From contig OX291554.1 in NCBI GenBank assembly GCA_946406115.1, forward strand, positions 12,783,092 through 12,847,091: DNA of 64,000 nucleotides, given 5' to 3'. Positions within the stretch are counted from its first letter, which is position 1. Every line of letters starts with the position of its first letter. This document shows, piece by piece, positions 54,206 through 64,000 of this stretch. The position numbers and the translations under genes are program-made. The notes below the pieces were generated by a model, which was not told where the DNA came from, ran no database searches, and saw only the letters and a list, made by a program, of their open reading frames with translations. This stretch comes from Apoda limacodes. Taxonomy: Eukaryota; Arthropoda; Insecta; Lepidoptera; Limacodidae.

Positions 54206-54964
54206 TATATATTTTTCGTACTGGACGAAAGTAATTTATTTCTAGAATTCACATCAATAGTTTAGGAAATCTTATCTATAATTTAATTGTCTATTTGTGA
54301 ATAGATGTCAGATATCGGGGAATACTAATTAATGCAACTATACGGCGTAAAGCCTTTATAAACTCGTACGAGACAACTGGGGACGCACCAATGAACATTT
54401 CCGCTTGCTTATATGAATTATATTAAACAAACATGTATTTTAATTGTGACATATATTTATATCAACCAGTATTTTGAGAACTTATGAATAATAAGTGTTT
54501 TTTTACCACTACTGCTCAAAAATGTACATTTTCTTCATTAGATTTAGATTTCTTCAGTACGATTAGCGTGGAAAAAACATCTCTATTTTAGCAAGGGTTT
54601 TAATTAAATTCCGATTAAGAATCAACAGAAACCAAAAATAAGGTTGCATTCCCAAATCCACTCGGCAGCCCGCATCAGAAAATGACAATCACCAAATCGT
54701 TCCATAACGCTATGAGAACTTTAACCATAACGGTTAAAACGGTGACTTATATTTAAATATAAGTCAACCGTACCAAGCGATCATTACTCGACTGCGGGTA
54801 AGTGGTTAAGAATAAAATCATAATGGCATGTTTGATGAAAAAATATTCATGCCTTTTATTTAAATTTTAAAACTATTGTTATGAAAATGGCGGACGTTAT
54901 TTGTAATATTTTGTGTGTATAAATTGTAATTTGTTACTATAAATGCTTGTTTTTTGTTTAAGTT
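54206..54964. other. Intergenic with a perfect palindrome
   Basis: No supported gene. Contains the palindrome at 54744-54765. Confidence 0.4.
54744..54765. repeat. 22-bp perfect palindrome
   Basis: GACTTATATTT followed by its reverse complement AAATATAAGTC. The flanks ACGGT and ACCGT extend the pairing with a one-base bulge. Confidence 0.85.
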
Positions 54965-55998
54965 TAGCCTGGACATAGAGAAGGCGTTCGATCGGGTGTA
55001 GCACCAGGGTCTTCTATCGAGGTTGCCATCTTACAGACAGCCCGAAGGTTTGTGCAAATGGGTGGCTACCTGTGTTTCGAAAGACGCATATAGTTGCTCT
55101 GATAGCATGGACATTAATGCTGGTGTCCCGTAAGTCTTTGTGTTGTCTCCTACGCTGTTTCTACTGAATAGCAATTACTATATAAATAATATTCATTGCT
55201 ATAAAGATGACAGTACGGAAGATTTGTCACGAAAAAGCGCGAAGAACTTGTGTCTCAAATCGAGACCACTCTGTGTGGACGGGAAAACTTGGTTCGATAC
55301 AACTCTACGAAGACACAAGTCTGCGCTTTCACCGCTAAGAAAACCCCATTCACTGAGGTCTCACAATTCCAGAACACATCCCATCACCATCTCTAAGAGC
55401 ATTGGCGTCATTGGTGTTGACATCTTCAGCGATGTTGTTCCATGATCATAAAACAATGTGAAGCTGCTGTCTAAAAAAACTTGAACTACTCATCACAGTA
55501 AACCAGTACTTCACAGCGGGGAAAAGGGACACCCATATGAAGTACTGCTGCCTTCTCTGGGTGGCAATAGCAGCTTGGCCCTTTTGAGTCGGTTCAACGA
55601 CAGGCTGTGAAAATCGTCAACGATACCAAACTCACAAGTGTAATATACACAGGGACCGCTTGTATAATGGAAATGTGTTCTGAGGAATTGTTCTAATTGA
55701 TACCCATGGTTACTTACTACCATCGCACCGCTCGCCAACGGCAGGGAATTCATCCTCACACTTTAGAACCTAAATGGTCATGTAGAATGTAGATTCAGAG
55801 AAACTTCCTTTCCAGAACGCTTAGGTCGTGGAATAAGCTCCTTACAAAGGATTTCTCTAAAAAGTACAGTATGGGGTTCTTCAAGAAAGAAGTTATTAAG
55901 TTTTGAAGGATCGGCAACGTACGAGTGATGCCCCTGGTGTTGCAAGCGTCCGTAGTCCGGTGATCGTTAGCTTGTTTGCCACCTTAGTGGTATTAAAG
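54965..55998 (+). pseudogene. LINE family A copy, heavily decayed
   Basis: It begins at the RT motif A region (LDIEKAFDRV encoded near 54968-54998, then a stop), passes GGTGTCCCGTAAGTC (motif B damaged), and ends GCCACCTTAGTGGTATTAAAG at 55998. Stops and indels throughout and no catalytic YADD. Low identity to copies 2 and 3 marks it as older. Confidence 0.85.
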
Positions 55999-56429
55999 AA
56001 AAATTACAGTTAAATCATTAACTTAGTTAGCATCAAACTCTTTGACTACGCCGATTACTCATACAATTCCTGTAGATACTGACCTCATTATACATCCCTT
56101 TGTTGATCTATCAACAATAATTTGAACACAATCTGATTCCCATGAACGATATCTAATGACACCTACAACAGTTGCTCGGGGCGTTAATCGACGGTTAATT
56201 TCACGCGACTACATTGTGATAACAATCTCGTTACAAGCGATTTTATCTTAGCGGATAACGAATATCAACTACCCTTATGGGGATACAAGTATAATAAAGA
56301 TAGATAAATATAATAGCGGATTTAGTTGTTATTAACCTGATTATATATATAAATAGCTTGTCTGGAACTGGCAACGGGATATACAATTCTTTCTCTGGTC
56401 TTTTATTTTGCTGCCTATTTCTTTAAAGC
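55999..56429. other. Intergenic, nothing recognised
   Basis: No supported gene. Confidence 0.4.
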
Positions 56430-56810
56430 TGGTAATAGGACATGTAACAAGCCACCTTAGCTTAGGTACAAAGCATCGGAAGGCGATGGGTTCTCCAACT
56501 GTTGGCCTTTTATATAAGCTCAGCGAGCTTTGGAAAGAGCGATGCTTGGTATTTCTTTGCGCGATAACATGCGGAAATTCCCTAAAGATTCAAATAGGTC
56601 CAATGTTAGCAAGCTAAAGTGGCAATAGGCAGGTACACCGCTGTTCGACCCAAAAAAATAATGGGGAAGAAATGATTTTGAGTGGCAACCGGGGGTGGGA
56701 AGACGCAGTGTCGGACGACCTGGTTAGAGCCACAGGAAGCTGATGGGAGTTTGCGGCTCAGGACCGGCCTTTGTGGAGACATGTGGGAGAGACTTTTCTC
56801 TAATTTCATT
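56430..56810 (+). pseudogene. RTE-type LINE C-terminal fragment
   Basis: Plus-strand translation across frames gives MLGISLRDNMRKFPKDS-like, SKLKWQ, VGRRSVGRPG-like, ATGSWWEFAAQDRPLWRHVG and ETFL segments, the conserved C-terminus of RTE ORFs (compare 19930-20302, minus strand). Several frameshifts. Confidence 0.75.
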
Positions 56811-57485
56811 ACAAAAAACTGATTGAAATTTAGTCAAAATTAAAGGAAAGATAGATTAGGAATTACGAGGTGTACCAATGTCACGGACGAACGGACTGTC
56901 AAGTTTGACAAAATTAATCTTATATATAGTTATATTATATAAGATGGTATCTAATATAGTTATATTAGATTTCATTTTTTCCACGAAACTAACCTAACTA
57001 CGTTTTTAAAATAAAAGAAAAGCATATTAATTGCCAACTAAAAAAAAAAAGAAAATAAACAGAAACTTCTTAAAATATTTGACGCTTACAAATTGCATCC
57101 TTATTCCGAAATAAGCCTGAATTGTTATAATAAATTAGACAAATAGTAACAAGGTTTACTGAGCTGTCTGCCGCAGGGGTTAAATAATCACCTAATTTTG
57201 GCCGTTAACGATTTTCTCATTGACGATCTTTGTGGGAACAATTGGTCAGTGTCACCTGGACGAGTTCAGTGATTGGCCAATATCAGTTATACAGGGTTAT
57301 CGATAACGTTATAGTATTTTTGATTAAAGTTAAAATACTGACCACCACATTAATCGATGCAAAGTGATCGTTATCCATCAATGTCATAAAGTTGACATTT
57401 AGCGTAGACACCGGGCAGTATCTATAAAAAATGCCATCATGACACTTTACCCAAAGACAATTTACAATTAACAAATTGTAACAAT
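56811..57485. other. Intergenic, nothing recognised
   Basis: No supported gene. A TATATAGTTATATTA phrase occurs twice near 56926 and 56950. Confidence 0.4.
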
Positions 57486-57487
57486 AT

Positions 57488-57535
57488 ATGGTGCTCCTTA
57501 TCAGGAATCGAACCCGGGACCTTCGGCCTGGCATA
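57488..57535 (-). tRNA. tRNA-like 3' half
   Basis: The minus strand GGTCCCGGGTTCGATTCCTG holds a perfect T-arm/B box (CCGGGTTCGATTCC). No matching 5' half with an A box was found nearby, so this is a truncated tRNA-derived repeat, not a tRNA gene. Confidence 0.45.
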
Positions 57536-57545
57536 TTTTACACAT

Positions 57546-58436
57546 ATCGTAATAAATTGTAATATATATTACACAATAAGTAACACCAAATTTTCTGAAG
57601 TGAATAAACAAAGTAAAATAAAATATGTTTTCTTTATTATTTTTTGCCATTTTAAAAGTACAATTATGTTTATTTTTTATTTTAATTTTATTTTATTAAA
57701 TAAACAAGCAACTTTCTCTGTCGCAGAAGTCGATAATCAGCTGAGTTTTTCGCAACGTATCCATTAGAGATCTATTTATACAATATACATGAATTATGTC
57801 TTTATAATAATCAAATCAATTTAGGCTTTCAACAACTGTCAAATTAATAACTGGTATTATTATGACTGAAAACGCGAAATGGGCGAAATAAAACCTTAAA
57901 ATTGTAAATATTTTAATGTTTATTCTATAAATAAAACCAAAATTGATAACAATCTACTGTAAATTTTACTTACAACAATTACAATAACCAATAGCTAGTT
58001 AACGTCAATACTAAAAATACTGCAATAAGTATTGTCAATGTCGACAACCCTGCCTGCCTATCATGTTATGAATAGAAGGATGTTTGCAACAGCGCTAAAC
58101 CCAAATGACAAAAGCTTAGCCAAGTTGATGGGAAATGTCAGTCAACTCCAAGTCTTGGTGCCAATGATATAAAATGCTAATTTGACTGGGACGTACATGC
58201 TCATCATCGTAAACAACAGTCACGTAGATTGATTCAGACCTCAGGGCTTTCATCGAATAGCCAATTTACTAAATTTCACAGAACCAGGAACATGTATTAT
58301 CGGTTACAGGGGGCGCAAACAAGGGGCTTAGCAGTGTTTAGACTCTTTTTATCTTCTCGTTGAAATGTGATGAAAATACTTGTATAAGATTTTTGTCGCG
58401 AGCCATAGTATACAATAGCGACAAGATTATCTCCAG
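57546..58436. other. Intergenic, nothing recognised
   Basis: No supported gene. Confidence 0.4.
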
Positions 58437-58480
58437 TCATTCATTACCTAATAATAGTAACATTATTAGGTAATGAATGA
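58437..58480. repeat. Perfect 19-bp stem-loop
   Basis: TCATTCATTACCTAATAAT and its exact reverse complement ATTATTAGGTAATGAATGA are separated by the 6-base loop AGTAAC. No T-run or coding gene ends here. Confidence 0.9.
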
Positions 58481-58588
58481 TGTAAATTGAAGTTTTAGAT
58501 TTTTTTGCTTATCCTCAATAAGAAAATATCACTAGGAAATATAAATTGAAGTTTTGTTATTTTTTTCATTTCATTAGTAAACGTTACG

Positions 58589-58800
58589 ATGTCTGTGGCT
58601 CAGTGGGTGATGACCTGCCTGCTGAACTGGAGCTATGCGTGGGTTCGATTGCCGCACAGGTCAAACATTTGTGTTTGTTTGGAGTTACGTATATGTATTT
58701 ATTTACAAAAAAAGAAAATATACACATATATATGTATTTGTTTCCGTTGTCTGGAACTCTTTTTACAAACCTTGCTTAGTTTGGGACCAGTCGGCGGGTT
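58589..58800 (+). mobile_element. tRNA-derived SINE
   Basis: The head CTGTGGCTCAGTGGGTGATG (A box) ends with GTGGGTTCGATTGCC (B box), together resembling a tRNA. The body has ACATTTGTGTTTGTTTGG and a TATATATGTATTT tract, and the 3' part TTGCTTAGTTTGGGACCAGT is shared with 35918-36095. Pol III-type repeat mobilised by LINE machinery. Confidence 0.75.
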
Positions 58801-59004
58801 GTGAATTTTCCGCGGGAACTTTTAAATTTCTCGGGATAAAAACTATCCTATATCCTTCCGCGTAACTCAAACTATCTCTATACCTAATTTTATACAGAAA
58901 TTAGGTACGGGAGTATAAAAATGTATTTTGAAGTAAACTGATAACAATCATCAATAATAAATATATATTTTTATGAGATTGTGGTGGGTGATCTACAAAA
59001 GTAT

Positions 59005-59145
59005 TCCTTACTAATATTATAAATGCAAAAGTAACTCTGTCTGTCTGTCTGTTACCTCTTTATGCTTAAACCGCTGTACCGATTAAGATGATATTTGGCA
59101 TGGATAACCGAATTAAGAGCGGGGGAAATCGCGGGCAAAAGCAAG
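59005..59145 (+). mobile_element. Very short Helitron remnant
   Basis: Starts TCCTTACTAATATTATAAAT, holds AACCGCTGTACCGATTAAGA, and ends CGCGGGCAAAAGCAAG, where the canonical CTAG has become CAAG. 141 bp. Confidence 0.6.
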
Positions 59146-59439
59146 TCTTCTATATGTGCTGCAAATCTTTGTTTTTCGTTTAGGACTAAAGTATGTTTAG
59201 GAGTCAACTTTTTTTACATGCAGAAGGAATAAAGTAATTAAACTATATAACGCTGTGAAAGCTGGATATGATAACATTAATTTTATATCAAAATAATTTG
59301 TTTTATTAATAAAAATAAAATAAATAATCCTAATCTTGGAAATTTGCAAATTTATTTCAAATAAACAATCATTACTTACTTAACTTACTTACTTACTTTT
59401 ACTAATGTAACTTCTACTAGTCAGTTATTTTTATAGACC

Positions 59440-59610
59440 TTAGAACCTAAAGGTTCGCATTAAGTTGTAAAATGAGCTCTATGCTTAGGTTTTCTCTGGG
59501 GACTACAGTGTGGGGCATAAAAAATGGTTAAATTTTTGAAGAATCGATAACGCCCGAGTAGGTCGTGCCCAGCAAGCTTCCATAGTCAACAGTGACCGCG
59601 TAGCAAGCGC
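59440..59610 (+). pseudogene. LINE family A 3' fragment
   Basis: TAGAACCTAAAGGTTCGCAT, GTTTTCTCTGGGGACTACAG, GGGGCATAAAAAATG: decayed copy of the family A C-terminus. Confidence 0.7.
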
Positions 59611-60059
59611 CGCTTGAATATTCCAAAAATATTACTACTCTGTAATTAAATAAATTCAAAGTTGTATGATAGATTTACCTAATCGGCTGCTTCCATCTTA
59701 ATTTAATCTGCTTGAGCTACTGTTCATACCCTCTTCGCTTACTGGTTTCAAAGACTAAGACTAAAAGCTTCTTAAAAGCAATTATAAAGATTATATCAGT
59801 TAACTATTCATAAAAATCTATCCAATAATCTTGTAACACAGCAAATGGTATTACGGAGGTAAAGAAAAAAATCAATTTTACTATTTTAAAATCTCCTTAA
59901 ATCGCTGTATTATTAAATTATTTACAATTAATAAATTAAGAATTATTAAAGAAAAAAATGAATTTTAAGATTAAATTAATACAATACAAAAGTTGGTTAC
60001 TGGTAAGATTGTCACAAAATTATTGGAATGTTTTAATTAATTTGTAAGAACCTAATTAT
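59611..60059. other. Intergenic, nothing recognised
   Basis: No supported gene. Confidence 0.4.
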
Positions 60060-60200
60060 CAGCGGAAGCGAAAAGCGTAGTTAAGCAGAGTATGTCTTGT
60101 ACCTGGACTGGTGACCGCCTAGTTAAATATTTTACTGATCTCTATGCTTTGGACACGTTAAACCGTCGGTCATGGCTGTGTTGCCAAGTATGACCACTTG
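60060..60200 (+). mobile_element. Probable 5S-derived SINE, diverged
   Basis: AGTTAAGCAGAG then GTACCTGGACTGGTGACCGC resembles the 5S rRNA 3' half. It is followed by ACACGTTAAACCGTCGGTC, a common lepidopteran SINE segment. Different body and tail from the 17191 family. Confidence 0.45.
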
Positions 60201-60985
60201 GTTGTACTCCTTTGTGATATTTGGCTTTTAGATGTGCTTTATCAATTGATATTAATAAATAAAATATTCTTGCGTTCATATATGAGGTTTTTATTGAAAT
60301 AAACAATTAGTATTGTGATAATGAAAACACAATAAAATTCATCTTCTTGTCAAAGCAACAGTCGTAGAATACCTCTTCCACACTTAAAAATATTTGATGG
60401 CCAGTTACAGAGGAACATCCGATGCCGGAACACACTAGCTTGACAAACATCCGCTAATTAGCACTGGGGAGCTCTCTGGACCATTGTGCCATCTTACAGT
60501 AGGCCTTATAACGGGTGTGGCAAAAAAAAGAGTAGTATTAAGAGGAGTACCTAGAAGTTTAATATTAACGTGAAATGTGTCACGCAGACGGAAAATGTCT
60601 CTTCCACGCAGAAATTTTAAATACTTAATTTTCTCTGATATAAAATAATATTTTACACACCGTCGATTCGTTTTATGAAAATCTACGTACCTAGTATATT
60701 CACTCATGTGCCTTTATGATAAAAGTTGCCTTTGATATTTAGCTTTTAGAGATACTCGGACTTGTTGACGAAGCAGGCGTATATTACGCTATTCGATATA
60801 CAATTATTGGCAACACCAGAGAGAGCATGTTGCTGGAATGTAATTATAATATACGTATTTTTAAATGTTAGACACTTAGATATTTGATATAAGAACTTTT
60901 ACAAGGAAATTTACCTTTACGAGTTACCTCCCTATTAAGTCGAAAATATATGACTGTCAATTTGTTCTGCGAATTTACTACGAAA
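60201..60985. other. Intergenic, nothing recognised
   Basis: No supported gene. The frame at 60435-60707 lacks any recognised motif. Confidence 0.4.
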
Positions 60986-61146
60986 TAAAAATCGGTCAAG
61001 TTCGAGTCGGACTCGTACACCGTGGGTTTCGTACCACCAATAGATATAACTGTCAAACACAAACTACAACAAAATGTGTTCCACTAAGTGGGCACTCATC
61101 CAATGACTGACCGCACCCAACGTTGCTTAACTTCGGATATCGCTTA
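60986..61146 (-). mobile_element. 5S-rRNA-derived SINE, nearly complete, minus strand
   Basis: Minus strand: GATATCCGAAGTTAAGCAAC, GTTGGGTGCGGTCAGTCATT, GGATGAGTGCCC (5S rRNA 3' part), then a short TTTGTGTTTGACAG body, TTGGTGGTACGAAACCC, GAGTCCGACTCGAACTTGAC and CGATTTTT. It shares order and tail with 17191-17332. Confidence 0.8.
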
Positions 61147-61969
61147 CAAAAAACAAATGTGTAACTGTTTATTTCAATAACCTGAATGTTTTCGCTAAAT
61201 GGCGCTTATATGTGTATGTAATAGCTCGAGCCCGTCTCACCCTTGACCGGTTTTATTATTTGTTGTTAACTTTAGAGCTCATTACTATAATCACTGCAAG
61301 TTTGAAGCTTGCATGTATTACAATTTTCACGATAGAGTAGAAACAACGAAAACGTGTAGGATAGCCTAAATTTTAAATTTTTAAACTTTTATTATATGTT
61401 TGGTCCACCATTGTAACACATATTCTGCAAAATTTCAGGTTTTCTACCTACTGTAGTCAAATAGTCTTCTTATTGATAGGGTTCCGTAGGCGCCCAAAGG
61501 GTACACAACCCTAAAAGTATGCCGGTAAGTTGACTAATTTGTCATGAGAATAATTAAAATTTTAGTTTATTTTACTTCTAACGAATCTGCGGTTGAATCA
61601 TTATTTTTGAATGGTGTCTAAATTATTTAATTCTTGAATCTCTTATGTAGTAGGTACAAAGTATTTTAAGTAATTGGCGGGAAGCCCTTTCGATTAGTCT
61701 TTTGCGTTCTATGTACTGTGTCGTTTTCAAGCCAGAAATTTCACAATGATCAATTCAGTTGTGGAATATGATAATAATGGAGATAATAAGAGTAATGAAA
61801 AAAAAACGGGTAAATCAAAAGTGAGAAGAAAAACAGCACTATTTATTTATGTTGCAATGAAGCATCGGTGTAACCTGATTTATGCCGCAGAAATAGTTGG
61901 ATGAACTGAAAAAGATGCATTATAATATAGTAAACACAAACAGCCTACCTTGATAAGCGAGGGTGATTT
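61147..61969. other. Intergenic; short repeat fragment
   Basis: No gene. A GATAGGGTTCCGTAGGCGCC fragment of the common repeat is at 61475-61495. Confidence 0.45.
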
Positions 61970-62200
61970 TGGGCCATAGTCCACACGCGGGCCCAATGCG
62001 GATTGTGGACTTCACATACGTTTTCTTTTTGACACGGTGTTTTCCTTCACCGAAAAGCCTGTAATGTGAATAAATAAATGAATGTACTTGAGAAATTAAG
62101 AAAAGACTTATTGGTACACGCCGACCCGATGTTGAACCTCCACCGCTTGGGACGTGAAGTGAAATTTAAACCCCTCGGCCACCACCGCCGTCTCATCTCA
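61970..62200. repeat. Dispersed repeat shared with 47820-48180
   Basis: TAGTCCACACGCGGGCCCAA, TGCGGATTGTGGACTTCACA, TTTTCCTTCACCGAAAAGCC and GTACTTGAGAAATTAAG follow the same order as at 48005-48150. Confidence 0.6.
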
Positions 62201-63699
62201 TCTGTCTGCAAAGTGCCAGAGAGGGACTAAGAATAAGTGTATTCCAATCGAGAGTACCAACGGGAATACGTTTTTTGCAGGTGATATCTCGACACAATAC
62301 TCTACCATAACGTGACAATGAAGCAACAGACCCCGAGGGATATAAAACTTAGGTCGGGTACTTTTTGTCTTGATTGACAGTTCCAACGGAAATGTATTTT
62401 TCCGTAGGTGATATGGCAGGGCTTTTTCTTTTACGTCGAAACAGTGCTGCTGTGTGTAGCTAGAGAAACAGAATATACCACAAAATAATTTTTATACCAG
62501 TAAGTATATAAGCATCTCACAGCGATGACGGAATTTGGCGCGGGGAAAGCGGCGGGGAAAACCTTATATAACTTAAAACTCTGTATATTATCTAACAAAA
62601 TTTTATACTAATGCCATAAAAAGGAATGTATGTGTCATCCATCTGTATGGTTTATTCATGGAAGTTTTATTTCCATAGAGTGCTTTCAGACTGGTTAGTG
62701 ACAATCAAGAAGGTGTCACGTCCACACGGGTATACCTAAATTAATTAGGGTAATGTAACAATTTAGTTATAGCTTGCAATATTTAAAACTTGTACACTTT
62801 GCTAGGAATGCAATTCAGGTTCAGGTATAATATTTTTTTTATTGACGTCCCTTGCCTATTTAATGACAGATTTACAGTTAACAGATGTTCGGTTCTGGGA
62901 CGCTATAGCTATGGCTTGTGGCGTGCTGTATCAGCGCGCCAAACTTTAAGAGCGAGAAAGACGTACAAGTGCGTACGGGATAGGTGATTCGCGTAAGGGA
63001 TGGTTTTCACACGATCATAAGAATAAAAGATTTACGAACTTATTGCAAAGGCGATGAGGCCGAACAACATTAACGGATTATTGAGAGTTACAGCTTTACT
63101 CGGACACAAGGGTGCGCAGGCGCATAACAGAGAAAATGCTGAAGGTGAGGACAGTCAAGATTTTACTAGAGCAAGGATAACATGCGGGTCAGTGAATTGA
63201 GAACTACGGGGTGAAATGTTAGAGTGTTACGTGTTAGAGTACGGAGACCTTGGTTCAAAGTTAAGTATAATTGCATAATTAACTTTAGCGAAACTGTTAT
63301 TACTCAAACAAATAAGCATAAATGTACTTATTTCTTAATTTGGAATCGTTTATAATCATGTTTGAAATTATAACGTAGATTTCGAATCTTGCACAAAGAT
63401 ATATTTAAATTAATTAAAATCTTGAACTTCTATTTTTATGTTATAAAAATAGATATTACTTAGATCTCTCTTCGTAAATATTATGTGAATTAATCCCATT
63501 CGTTTCAGCAACATATTTATTTTACTCCAGGCTCGGGGAGCCCATCCTAACCCGTTACTTAATTAGCGTAGTTCTAATCGACACTTATTGTAATTTTGTA
63601 AGAACCTTTGTTTGTCTCTAAGTGTCGCATTTTTAGACTGTAACGTAGTTTGGTTGTGATAGTTCCTTGTGCAAAAAAGGAAAGCGCTTTTTGTAGAAG
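62201..63699. other. Intergenic, nothing firmly recognised
   Basis: No supported gene. An imperfect repeat of ~45 bp (AGTACCAACGGGAATACG... and AGTTCCAACGGAAATGTA..., each followed by AGGTGATAT) lies at 62245 and 62380. Confidence 0.45.
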
Positions 63700-63749
63700 C
63701 CTTTCTGGATTGAGGGCGGTTGATATTTACCATCTTAGGTCAGCCATTG

Positions 63750-64000
63750 GGCAAGTCTTAATTTCTGATCTCTGAAGCCTAAACTTCGTCGAACAGAAAT
63801 AACGACTTTGGAGACAAGGAAAGGACTATCTATACACACCGGCACAATTAGCGGAACACAAAAAAAGGATTTGAACGAATGGCAGCAGGTTCTCTTTACT
63901 GATGAGGGCAGAGTTCTTTTAAAACAGATCGATGGGAGACAGCGAATATGGAGACGCAAAGGAGAACGCCACATACAGTCTAATTTTGAACACACAGTGG
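63750..64000 (+). pseudogene. Tc1-like transposase remnant, cut by the window end
   Basis: The plus-strand frame from about 63860 encodes NEWQQVLFTDEGRVLLKQID and GRQRIWRRKGERHIQ. This matches the Tc1-family core around the first catalytic Asp of the DDE triad (FTDE) and the downstream RRxWRRxGER motif. Upstream, GTISGTQKKDLNEW is a degraded version of the preceding region. No ATG is visible and stops lie just upstream. The right part is beyond 64000. Confidence 0.75.

Noticed and set aside
1..64000. CRISPR array, prokaryotic operon, phage or virus genes
   Set aside because: No regularly spaced identical repeats with unique spacers, no Shine-Dalgarno-led gene series, and no viral structural or replication gene was recognised apart from retrotransposon remnants.
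1..64000. Telomeric (TTAGG)n or rDNA unit
   Set aside because: No TTAGG arrays. The 5S-like segments are short, partial and attached to SINE tails, so they are not 5S genes.

Overview
The window is eukaryotic nuclear DNA, almost certainly from a moth or butterfly. The evidence is the repeat content: a mariner element whose ends start TTAGGTC and carry the GAAATTGATGTTTTATA block, Helitron-like elements ending in a GC hairpin plus CTAG and inserted between A and T, 5S-rRNA-derived and tRNA-derived SINEs with typical lepidopteran tails, and several non-LTR retrotransposon families. The background is AT-rich. There are no operons, ribosome binding sites or CRISPR arrays, and long open frames occur almost only inside transposon remnants.

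Layout. 1-9 kb: AT-rich DNA with a diverged TATA-containing direct repeat (1100-1800 and 7660-8230), a possible terminal coding exon (2180-2354), two opposed copies of one dispersed repeat (2822-3481 and 4468-5161) and a degenerate ~130-bp tandem array (5690-6180). 9-18 kb: a Helitron with clean ends (9252-9973), an internally deleted mariner (13498-14468), and a compact LTR retrotransposon with paired 285-bp LTRs, PBS, PPT, 4-bp target duplication and only a small gag remnant (15525-16866). 18-24 kb: a decayed LINE (family A) against an RTE-type LINE (family B) whose 5' part and flank form a nearly identical 1,232-bp tandem duplication. 25-33 kb: Helitrons, SINE pieces, a tRNA-like element and the best-preserved family A LINE (29626-30822). 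33.2-34.8 kb: the one convincing host gene, a two-exon minus-strand gene for a predicted 282-residue secreted protein. 35-42 kb: Helitrons, SINEs and a duplicated ~600-bp block. 43-45.2 kb: a CR1/Jockey-like LINE (family C) lacking the catalytic palm. 46-47 kb: a second mariner lineage. 50-56 kb: more family A copies, one inserted inside an element with ~75-bp terminal inverted repeats (52927-54205). 56-64 kb: RTE fragments, tRNA- and 5S-derived SINEs, stem-loops, and a Tc1-like transposase cut by the window end.

Biologically this is a gene-poor repeat accumulation zone around a single small gene. At least nine pieces of LINE family A are present at different stages of decay; two of them are nearly identical, so the family was active recently. 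The 3' tail of the 5S-SINEs is also found on longer repeats here, consistent with SINEs borrowing the tail used by a LINE's reverse transcriptase. All family names come from motif recognition by eye; no database search was possible.
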